Below, piece by piece: positions 1-5,141 of a stretch of 9,814 nt of DNA (positions are counted from its first letter, which is position 1; the number at the start of each line of letters is the position of its first letter). The stretch comes from Candidatus Uhrbacteria bacterium (GTDB lineage: Bacteria > Patescibacteriota > Patescibacteriia > 2-12-FULL-60-25). The notes below the pieces were generated by a model. It had not been told where the DNA came from and searched no databases. It saw only the letters and a list, made by a program, of their open reading frames with translations. Made by a program: the position numbers and the translations under genes. The DNA lies in NCBI GenBank assembly GCA_009691315.1, contig SICT01000035.1, positions 1 through 9,814 on the forward strand. The letters are read 5' to 3'.

Positions 1-2
1 AG

Positions 3-560
3 CTACGACACGCCGCTTTTATTCGTCTTGTTTCCATGGGTGATTCGGTATCAGCTGAGCGTATTTATAACCCGTTTGGACTAATCAAGGGGATGGAATA
101 TTTTCGTATTGAATCGCGCCCAATGGTGCAAGGTCACTTGCGTGAGTCATATTTGGAACGAAAAGAACTGGGTGATGTGGCAGTGAGCGAGCAAGGAGGT
201 ATCGTCGAGATGGATGGTGAGATTGATGACATGGATGATCTCAACCGTGAACTATCTTTAGCGCGATGCATGTTGCGGAGTGGGGAAAATATATTTGGTG
301 GGGTTGAAGGTTTTAAACGGGAACATCATTTGCCTCTTGATGGAAAACAGATTTCGTATCAAATTTCAGAATTTGATGTCAGTAAACGGGAGACGGTGAC
401 ATGTGTTGCCACGAATGAAAAGGAACTAACGGTAAAGTATGGGCACGCATGGTTACCTCTTTACCAAACCTTGCTCAAAGTGGATATTCGATTAAAGGCT
501 GGAGAGATTCTCAAACAGCGATCATTGAACGCCGTACAAGCCATGCGCGTCGAAGGTTGA
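3..560 (+). CDS. Unrecognised protein, 3' part (5' end outside the window)
   Basis: The reading frame is open from the first complete codon of the window to a TGA at 558-560, so the true start probably lies upstream. The first in-window ATG (36) has no ribosome binding site, and the codons before it are unbroken. About 185 residues are visible. They are mostly soluble and mixed charged/hydrophobic, with an acidic patch (EMDGEIDDMDDLNRE) around the first third and no signal peptide, membrane segment or motif I can assign. The flavoprotein gene begins 14 bp downstream on the same strand, so the two may be co-transcribed. I do not recognise the family. That it is coding rests on length, continuity with the window edge and tight spacing to the next gene. 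Confidence 0.55.
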   Translation, partial: LRHAAFIRLVSMGDSVSAERIYNPFGLIKGMEYFRIESRPMVQGHLRESYLERKELGDVAVSEQGGIVEMDGEIDDMDDLNRELSLARCMLRSGENIFGGVEGFKREHHLPLDGKQISYQISEFDVSKRETVTCVATNEKELTVKYGHAWLPLYQTLLKVDIRLKAGEILKQRSLNAVQAMRVEG

Positions 561-574
561 TTTTTTTGGATTCT

Positions 575-1678
575 ATGTCTCATCGCGTCGTTATTATAGG
601 TGCTGGATTTTTAGGATTGCTTGTCACACGCCGTCTGCGGAAATTAATTGGAAAAGAAATTGAACTGACCATCATTGATCCTAAAGATTATTTTTTATTC
701 ACCCCACGCTTGATCGATGCGTTGGCCGGATCACATGCAAGGGGTTTAAAGAGAGAGTTGGCTCCACTCCTAAAAAAGTTTGGCGCACACCTTATTCAAA
801 GCAAGGTCACAGCGATTGATCGCAATAGGCAAAGCATTTCTTATACCGCGGTGGACGATTCCTCGGCAAAAACCATCGAATATGATCAGGCCGTTCTGGC
901 GATCGGTGCAGAAACAAGTGATTATCAAATTCCCGGAGTGAAGGAGCATACGTTTCACCTTAAATCTTTTCAGGATGTTGCGCGTATTCAGGAAAGAATC
1001 AGACAGCGAATGGCGGAACACTCATCTCCCGCGTGCGTCATCGTGGGCGCTGGCGCCACGGGGGTTGAAGCTCTTGGAGCCCTTTCACGTTTTGCTCCAC
1101 AATGCTCCCTCTCCTTCATCCAAGGGGCGCCGCAGATTTTACCTGGATTTCCTCTATCGTTGGTCCGACGTGTGGAAAAAATTCTGCGTGCCTCGGGGGC
1201 TCAACTATTTATTGGCGAGAGTGTTCAACGTGTATCAGCTACGGGCATTCAAACTTCCAAAACATCACATATTTCCGCCGACCTCGTGGTGTGGTGTGCC
1301 GGTCTTCAAGCCCCGACGATTAACCTCGCACCATCCGTAGAGCGGGACCCTAGCGGATTCTTTGTTGTTGACGCATATCTCAAGCTTGACAATCATCTCT
1401 TTGCGGGAGGGGATATCGTGTCCTATCGTGAAGACAATCTGACGATTCCGAAAAATGCGCAAACCTCTTTTTTGATGGCAGAGACGATCGCGAAAAATAT
1501 TTTACACCGTGTCCGCGGAGAACCACTGGAACCATTCCGCTATTCATCGAAAGGAAATATTTTATGGTTAGGAAAAACCGGCATTCTTGATTTCAAATTT
1601 TTCTGCATCCAAACCCGCTGGACCGGTTTTGTCCGAGATCTCTTCTATCACTTTCGCTCTTGGCAGATTCTTGGTTGA
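575..1678 (+). CDS. NAD(P)/FAD-dependent oxidoreductase, type II NADH dehydrogenase-like
   Basis: A 367-residue pyridine nucleotide-disulfide oxidoreductase-fold flavoprotein. An N-terminal FAD-binding Rossmann motif, GAGFLG (9-14), follows a short strand. IDPKDYFLFTP (34-44) is the NDH-2-like loop. AVLAIGAETSDYQIPGV (106-122) is the segment leading to the second nucleotide-binding motif, GAGATG (158-163), for NAD(P)H. LVVWCAGLQA (237-246) and LFAGGD (275-280) complete the FAD site, and AQTSFLMAE (295-303) matches the family's quinone-side helix. Family members oxidise NADH and reduce membrane quinone without pumping protons. There is no clear transmembrane helix; the C-terminal WTGFVRDLFYHF (349-360) could be an amphipathic membrane anchor. 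The start at 575 is chosen because the Rossmann strand begins right after it; an upstream in-frame ATG at 449 would overlap the preceding gene. No Shine-Dalgarno sequence is visible. Quinone as acceptor is inferred; other NAD(P)H:acceptor reductases of the fold are possible. Confidence 0.85.
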   Translation: MSHRVVIIGAGFLGLLVTRRLRKLIGKEIELTIIDPKDYFLFTPRLIDALAGSHARGLKRELAPLLKKFGAHLIQSKVTAIDRNRQSISYTAVDDSSAKTIEYDQAVLAIGAETSDYQIPGVKEHTFHLKSFQDVARIQERIRQRMAEHSSPACVIVGAGATGVEALGALSRFAPQCSLSFIQGAPQILPGFPLSLVRRVEKILRASGAQLFIGESVQRVSATGIQTSKTSHISADLVVWCAGLQAPTINLAPSVERDPSGFFVVDAYLKLDNHLFAGGDIVSYREDNLTIPKNAQTSFLMAETIAKNILHRVRGEPLEPFRYSSKGNILWLGKTGILDFKFFCIQTRWTGFVRDLFYHFRSWQILG

Positions 1679-1689
1679 TTTGCTATGAT
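1660..1689 (+). promoter_or_regulatory. Predicted sigma70-type promoter for the doxX-desaturase pair
   Basis: TTGGCA at 1660-1665 and TATGAT at 1684-1689 are separated by 18 bp, and a TG one base before the -10 makes it an extended -10. Transcription would start near 1696, giving a leader of about 24 nt before the ATG at 1720. The -35 lies inside the last codons of the flavoprotein gene, so doxX and the desaturase can be expressed independently of it. Confidence 0.6.
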
Positions 1690-1719
1690 TGCCTGACCTT
1701 TATAATCATTTATTTTTTT

Positions 1720-2178
1720 ATGGAAAATACAGGGAAGCCATGTTGCCGAAATCGTCTTGATCAGGGATTGCTCGTACTGCGCATCGCGTTTGGAATTGTT
1801 TTTATTTATAGCGGTTGGGGAAAACTCTTCGGTCAAAATCCAGGTATGGAAGCCTTCACGGGCATGGTCGCTGGACTTGGATTCTTTGCCCCAGCTTTTT
1901 TTGCCTATGCTGCCGCGTTGACGGAATTGGTAGGAGGGATTGCGATTTTGCTGGGTGTTTGGACACGACTCTTTAGTATTCTGAGCGCCTTTGTCATGTT
2001 TGTCGCTTTGTTTATGGTGACGAAACTCAGTTTTCCAATGGCCTCACTACCGCTTGTTCTGTTGGGCATGGCCATCTGCTTAGCGTGTACCGGTTCAGGC
2101 CGTTATTCGTTGATGCCAGGAAAAGGAAAATCTTCCGAATGTGGATGTTCTGAAAAGAGTGAGTGTTGCAAAGCGTAA
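1720..2178 (+). CDS. DoxX-family integral membrane protein
   Basis: A 152-residue protein with about four hydrophobic helices (roughly 16-33, 56-80, 84-101 and 109-124). The DoxX-type N-terminal pattern is LLVLRIAFGIVFIYSGWGKL (17-36), followed by LTELVGGIAILLGVWTR (67-83). Family members sit in the cytoplasmic membrane. Some are linked to thiosulfate:quinone oxidoreductase or to oxidative-stress complexes, but most have no proven reaction. The ATG at 1720 is preferred over one at 1660 because the latter overlaps the upstream gene and lies at the -35 of the predicted promoter. There is no Shine-Dalgarno sequence. Oddity: the tail after the last helix is short and Cys-rich (C141, C143, C149, C150), with a further Cys pair near the N terminus (C8, C9), which could bind metal or be redox active. 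The next gene starts 6 bp downstream, so the two are very likely one operon. Confidence 0.8.
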   Translation: MENTGKPCCRNRLDQGLLVLRIAFGIVFIYSGWGKLFGQNPGMEAFTGMVAGLGFFAPAFFAYAAALTELVGGIAILLGVWTRLFSILSAFVMFVALFMVTKLSFPMASLPLVLLGMAICLACTGSGRYSLMPGKGKSSECGCSEKSECCKA

Positions 2179-2184
2179 AAACAG

Positions 2185-3021
2185 ATGTTATTCGAGACCG
2201 AACAAGAGGTGTTGGCTTGGTATGAAAAAGAGGAGCGGGTGCTGACTCCGAAATTTATTTCGGAAATCCCGTGGCACGAGATCTCTCAGCATCCGCTGAA
2301 TCCGGAGTTTATTCCGACGCTTTTGTATATGCGGGATGTTGAAAAGTTTACGGAGATCTATTACCAGGAATTGTTGCAAACCCCCACGGTCAAAGATCCG
2401 GCCGTACGCCAATTCATCGACCGTTGGAGTATGGAAGAGCCGGTGCATGGAGAATTGCTCAATCGTTTCCTGAACGAAGCCGGACATTCGACATCAGACA
2501 CGTGGTACGAAGAGGCAAAGAGGAAAATTCCCAAGTCGAATTTTATCATCCGTCCGCTCTCCACGATCATTGCCCGCACGGTGGGGAAAAAATTCGCGGC
2601 TGTGCATATGACGTGGGGAGCGATCCAGGAATTTTCCACGTTAAACGGGTATCAGCGTTTATGGGAACAGGCCAAGCATCCGGTACTGGAATATATTTTG
2701 CGCGCCATTGCCCGTGAAGAAGCGCGCCATTCATTTTTTTACTGGAGCGTTGCTCGCATCAAGTTGCTGAAATCAAATTTTCGCCAGGCCCTAACCCGTT
2801 TTTTGGTCAAAAAATTCTGGACCCCTGTCGGACAAGGACTCAAGCGCGCATCGGAAACCAATCAAGTCATTCGAGCGTTATTTCAAGGCGAAGAAGGCGT
2901 GCGTTTTATGGACCAGCGCGTCAATCGCCAACTAGAAAGTCTTCCTGGCATGGCTGGGCTCAAAATCGTCACCGAACGTGTAGCGCACATTGCGCTCAAG
3001 CACACCCCTTCATCGTTTTAA
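2185..3021 (+). CDS. Acyl-ACP desaturase-like soluble di-iron protein (fatty acid desaturase type 2)
   Basis: A 278-residue, mostly helical soluble protein. It matches the stearoyl-ACP desaturase four-helix di-iron core. E53 is in DVEKFTEIYYQEL, E85 and H88 in EEPVHGELLNRFL (84-96), E149 in IQEFSTLNGYQRL (147-159), and E179 and H182 in IAREEARHSFFY (175-186). By alignment from memory these six residues correspond to the six iron ligands of castor delta-9 desaturase. That enzyme inserts a double bond into an acyl chain carried on ACP, using O2 and two electrons from ferredoxin. The protein is shorter than the plant enzyme. The start at 2185 is the only reasonable one; it follows the doxX stop by 6 bp and lacks a Shine-Dalgarno sequence. 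The chain substrate and electron donor are unknown; another oxygen-activating reaction of the ferritin-like superfamily is possible. Confidence 0.8.
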   Translation: MLFETEQEVLAWYEKEERVLTPKFISEIPWHEISQHPLNPEFIPTLLYMRDVEKFTEIYYQELLQTPTVKDPAVRQFIDRWSMEEPVHGELLNRFLNEAGHSTSDTWYEEAKRKIPKSNFIIRPLSTIIARTVGKKFAAVHMTWGAIQEFSTLNGYQRLWEQAKHPVLEYILRAIAREEARHSFFYWSVARIKLLKSNFRQALTRFLVKKFWTPVGQGLKRASETNQVIRALFQGEEGVRFMDQRVNRQLESLPGMAGLKIVTERVAHIALKHTPSSF

Positions 3022-3048
3022 ATGTTGCAACAAGGTAGGTTGAAATGA

Positions 3049-3077
3049 TTGACAAAAGCTCATTTTTATGCTATTCT
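3049..3077 (+). promoter_or_regulatory. Near-consensus promoter of the GC-rich gene
   Basis: A perfect TTGACA (3049-3054) and TATTCT (3072-3077) are separated by 17 bp, with TG one base before the -10 (3069-3070). This is the best promoter in the window. Transcription should start near 3084, giving a leader of about 160 nt before the predicted start codon at 3244. It begins 28 bp after the desaturase stop and has the low GC of the host, not of the gene it drives. Confidence 0.7.
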
Positions 3078-3104
3078 TATTTGTTCTTTGATAAGCTGAG
3101 ATAG

Positions 3105-3164
3105 CGTTGAAAACGGTCTTATTACAGCCAAAATGCATTGGCTCTAATAACGCCGTTTTCAACG
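3105..3164 (+). promoter_or_regulatory. 60-nt long hairpin in the leader of the GC-rich gene
   Basis: CGTTGAAAACGG (3105-3116) and CCGTTTTCAACG (3153-3164) are perfect inverted repeats of 12 bp. The arms continue inward: TTATTA/TAATAA and AGCCA/TGGCT pair, with single mismatches at 3118/3151 and 3125/3144, closing on a loop of about 6 nt (3132-3137). The element lies 20-80 nt into the predicted transcript. It is not followed by a T run, so it is not a simple terminator. GC content jumps just after it. It could protect the mRNA 5' end, bind a protein, or mark the end of an inserted cassette. Confidence 0.75.
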
Positions 3165-3243
3165 AGGACTGTTAGGTGGGGTGTTCCCGCTGAAGCAGAT
3201 GTTCGTTCGGCGCCACGCTACACGTGGAAGTACGGAGACGACG

Positions 3244-4128
3244 ATGACGGCCAAGTCGATCACGTCCGGTCAGCGCGACAGCATCAAGCTCCTCGGATCG
3301 GAAGCTGTCGGGGAAGTGCTCCAGGAGCTCGGCCTCGACCGCGACCAGGCCCAGCAGCTCTGGGAGCGCGGCGGGGAGTTCAAGCTCATGCTCCAGCCAC
3401 ACATCCTGGCGGCGGCAAGGCAGTTCGCGCTCTCCAATCAGTTCGCGAACGAGGAGGTGGCGTCAAGCTGCATCTACCCGCCCCAGTACAAGGGACCGAA
3501 GTCCATCGTCCAGCAGGCCAGCATCCTGAACGGCTTCTTCCCCGGCATCGGCTCCGTGAACGAGAAGCTGGGCAACCGCCCGCTGGTCGAGGTGGCCGAG
3601 GGCAACTTCGTCATCCCGCCGTGGCAGAAGATCGCGTCCACGTACGGTGGGGCCGTGGAGATCGTGTTCGCGAAGATCGCGGAGACCCGCAAGCTCCACA
3701 ACTACCGCGAGGGGCAGCTCGGCGCGCAGTACCTCCGGCAGACGGGACGCTCGGTGCAGATGTTCAAGAAGCTCGTCGAGCAGCAGAAGGGCTTCGATCT
3801 GCTCGTCGTCCCGGCGCAGTTCGGCTTCCGTCACCGCGGTCGCTCGGTCCGGCGCGTGCGCGAGCTGTTCGTGAAGAACGAGTTCGGCCTCGGCGCGTTC
3901 GCCTCCGGTATCATGTTGCTCACCCACCCTGAGCGCCTCGTGAAGTACGAGGATCTCTGGATGGACTGCGCCGGAGACGAGTACGACTTCGGGGCCAGGG
4001 GCACGTGGGGCCGCGCGCCGTTCGTCAGCTTCGGCGACGGCGAGCTCAGGTTCCGCGCGGACCACGTCGGCGATCCGTACGAGGTCTACGGCTCGGTGTC
4101 GGGGTTCCTCCCGGAGTCGCAGTCCTAA
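3244..4128 (+). CDS. GC-rich gene of unknown function, foreign-looking composition
   Basis: A 294-residue protein with no family I can name. GC is about 65-70% in lines sampled by eye, against about 43-60% in neighbouring genes, and roughly nine in ten of the first 60 codons end in G or C. The ATG at 3244 is chosen because GGAG (3234-3237) sits 6 nt upstream; a GTG at 3181 and an ATG at 3199 are in frame but poorly placed. Visible in the protein: a helical N-terminal part (SIKLLGSEAVGEVLQELGLD, 13-32), a central segment IYPPQYKGPKSI (77-88), a region rich in basic residues near RHRGRSVRRVRELF (196-209), and a compact C-terminal block from DLWMDCAGDEY (237-247) through APFVSFGDGELRFRA (258-272) to SGFLPE (286-291). 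There is no signal peptide or membrane helix. It is monocistronic, with its own promoter and terminator. Coding is certain on composition and frame; function is unknown. Confidence 0.85.
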   Translation: MTAKSITSGQRDSIKLLGSEAVGEVLQELGLDRDQAQQLWERGGEFKLMLQPHILAAARQFALSNQFANEEVASSCIYPPQYKGPKSIVQQASILNGFFPGIGSVNEKLGNRPLVEVAEGNFVIPPWQKIASTYGGAVEIVFAKIAETRKLHNYREGQLGAQYLRQTGRSVQMFKKLVEQQKGFDLLVVPAQFGFRHRGRSVRRVRELFVKNEFGLGAFASGIMLLTHPERLVKYEDLWMDCAGDEYDFGARGTWGRAPFVSFGDGELRFRADHVGDPYEVYGSVSGFLPESQS

Positions 4129-4166
4129 CCCCTCGGCTCCTTGCCCCTTCCTATTCCTTTCTCTTA

Positions 4167-4192
4167 ATCCTTATCCGTTTCTGTATAAGGAT
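4167..4192. repeat. Inverted repeat preceding the terminator
   Basis: ATCCTTAT (4167-4174) pairs with ATAAGGAT (4185-4192) across a 10-nt loop. It directly abuts the terminator stem, so the transcript would end in two tandem hairpins, possibly stabilising the 3' end. Confidence 0.55.
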
Positions 4193-4193
4193 C

Positions 4194-4233
4194 GATCCCG
4201 CCCTGTGCGCAACAAGGCGGGATCTTTCTTTTT
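4194..4233 (+). terminator. Intrinsic terminator of the GC-rich gene
   Basis: GATCCCGCC (4194-4202) pairs perfectly with GGCGGGATC (4216-4224) over a 13-nt loop, followed by TTTCTTTTT (4225-4233). It is a strong rho-independent terminator 66 bp after the stop codon. Confidence 0.85.
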
Positions 4234-4276
4234 ATCCGTTTAGGGGTTAAAATTTTTTTTGAAACTAGGGTAATGC

Positions 4277-4298
4277 ATTCCGATTTACGGATCGGAAT
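4277..4298. repeat. Perfect 8-bp inverted repeat, 6-bp spacer
   Basis: ATTCCGAT (4277-4284) and ATCGGAAT (4291-4298) are separated by 6 bp. There is no following T run and no adjacent start codon. It may be a protein-binding site; nothing else is seen around it. Confidence 0.45.
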
Positions 4299-4363
4299 CC
4301 CCGAAATCTCACGATCTCAAAATGCCGGAGTTCCAATGATTAAGGTCTTTGGCGCGCATAGGT

Positions 4364-4393
4364 TTGACTGCAGTGCCCTTTTCTAGGGATATT
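4364..4393 (+). promoter_or_regulatory. Possible promoter for the structured RNA
   Basis: TTGACT (4364-4369) and GATATT (4388-4393) are 18 bp apart, placing a start near 4400, just before the first stem of the RNA. The -35 overlaps an 8-bp palindrome, ACTGCAGT (4367-4374), that could be an operator. The -10 is only a moderate match. Confidence 0.4.
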
Positions 4394-4399
4394 GATACT

Positions 4400-4474
4400 G
4401 GAATTGCCCCCAGTCTGAACTGTGGCGTTTATCGCCGCGTTTCCTTCGGGAATAGGACTGGGGGTTTTCTATTT
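4400..4474 (+). ncRNA. Candidate small structured RNA, three-way junction plus terminator
   Basis: Three stems are visible. P1 pairs CCCCCAGTC (4407-4415) with GACTGGGGG (4456-4464). P2 pairs GTGGCG (4422-4427) with CGCCGC (4433-4438) around a 5-nt loop, with one G-U pair. P3 is TTCC (4441-4444), a TTCG tetraloop and GGAA (4449-4452), the very stable C(UUCG)G hairpin. A T-rich tract, TTTTCTATTT (4465-4474), follows P1, so P1 could act as a terminator stem on the plus strand only. No plus-strand gene follows that it could regulate as a riboswitch, and the previous gene already has a terminator, so an independent RNA of about 75 nt is the simplest reading. I do not recognise it as SRP RNA, 6S, tmRNA or a known riboswitch. 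Confidence 0.5.
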
Positions 4475-4476
4475 GC

Positions 4477-5103
4477 CTATTTTGGCCACACCTGAACGAA
4501 TATCTCTCGATGAGCAATGATTTTGCGAAAGCCATCTGCTTTGTTCTTCTGCCGTTGTACGGATCGATTAATGACACCGGCGACGTAGTCAGCGAGTTGC
4601 AATAAGTTATTGCTTTTCGAATTTTGCATCTTCACTTTTTTAATAAGCCGGTGCTGATCGTCATTCATATATTTCTTAAGATAGGAACTAAGCTGATGAC
4701 GGAAATCGTTACTGCCACTATGGTCAATGATGACGGTAGCATCATGTAGTTTGTCTTTTGCATTTTCGAATACCAAACGACAAGCATACTTATAAAATGA
4801 TTCCTTGTTTTTGAATCCATCCCCGTAGAGCTTGGCTTTATTGATAACGATTCCGTAATAGAAGAAGCTGTAAGGTTCAACAGCTTTCAAAAATCGCTCC
4901 CTGGCATGATGAGAGTTACGACGAAAATGAAATTCGCTATCTGCGCTCCATCCGATTTCACGACGTAAAAGCGTAATTCGTTGATCGCATGCAATGGCTT
5001 CTTCCTCATCTTCAAATATGACCAAAGAAACGGCAAAATATTCACTCGATCCTTGGTCCATCTTGAGTCCTGGATCACCGGATTCGTCGATGAAGATCAG
5101 CAT
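4477..5103 (-). CDS. DUF3800 family protein (RNase H-like fold)
   Basis: A 208-residue soluble protein starting with the hallmark of DUF3800, IDESGDPG (5-12). Further acidic positions typical of the family are E57 in SEFHF (56-60), D127 in VIIDHSG (124-130) and D172 in LLQLADYVAGVINR (167-180). The family has an RNase H-like arrangement of acidic residues and is suspected to be nucleolytic; members occur near mobile and defence genes, but no role is established. The ATG at 5103-5101 has no clear ribosome binding site. The gene lies 38 bp downstream of glyA on the same strand, so read-through expression is possible. A TATAAA at 5118-5113 lacks a partner -35. Composition is AT-rich (about 43% GC in a sampled line). 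Its 3' end converges on the structured RNA 2 bp away. Confidence 0.85.
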   Translation of the reverse strand: MLIFIDESGDPGLKMDQGSSEYFAVSLVIFEDEEEAIACDQRITLLRREIGWSADSEFHFRRNSHHARERFLKAVEPYSFFYYGIVINKAKLYGDGFKNKESFYKYACRLVFENAKDKLHDATVIIDHSGSNDFRHQLSSYLKKYMNDDQHRLIKKVKMQNSKSNNLLQLADYVAGVINRSVQRQKNKADGFRKIIAHREIFVQVWPK

Positions 5104-5141
5104 GAGTAAGGTTTTATAATGTTGGCGTTGTTATGAACTTT

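Larger units (their letters stand above)
4129..4476. other. Gene-free stretch between convergent genes
   Basis: No convincing open reading frame is present in these 348 bases. They hold, in order: an 8-bp inverted repeat, the terminator of the GC-rich gene, an AT-rich patch with a T run (4253-4260), a second 8-bp inverted repeat at 4277-4298, a promoter-like pair at 4364-4393, and a structured RNA candidate ending in a T run at 4465-4474. I see no feature of my own in 4299-4363. Confidence 0.6.

Noticed and set aside
449..574. Upstream in-frame start extending the flavoprotein by 42 residues
   Set aside because: It would overlap the preceding gene by 112 bp and put a basic, non-homologous extension before the Rossmann strand, which normally begins within a few residues of the start.
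3105..3177. Integron attC site: long hairpin followed by GTTAGGT (3171-3177), which fits GTTRRRY
   Set aside because: The required matching RYYYAAC box is absent at the symmetric upstream position (about 3092-3098), and no integrase or second attC is visible.
3138..3932. A 264-codon plus-strand frame overlapping the GC-rich gene
   Set aside because: It begins inside the leader hairpin, is rich in Arg, Pro, Ala and Gly as expected of a frameshifted GC-rich gene, and lacks a ribosome binding site.
3463..4065. A 200-codon open frame on the minus strand, opposite the GC-rich gene
   Set aside because: High GC suppresses stop codons on both strands. The product is low-complexity (Arg/Ala/Glu/Leu-rich), and the plus frame has the Shine-Dalgarno sequence, promoter and terminator.
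4407..4464. Bidirectional terminator also ending the DUF3800 transcript
   Set aside because: On the minus strand the stem is followed by GCAATTCC, with no T run, so only the plus orientation has terminator features.
4400..4474. Riboswitch or SRP/6S RNA
   Set aside because: No downstream plus-strand gene exists to be controlled, and the conserved SRP tetraloop region and the 6S bubble layout are not seen.
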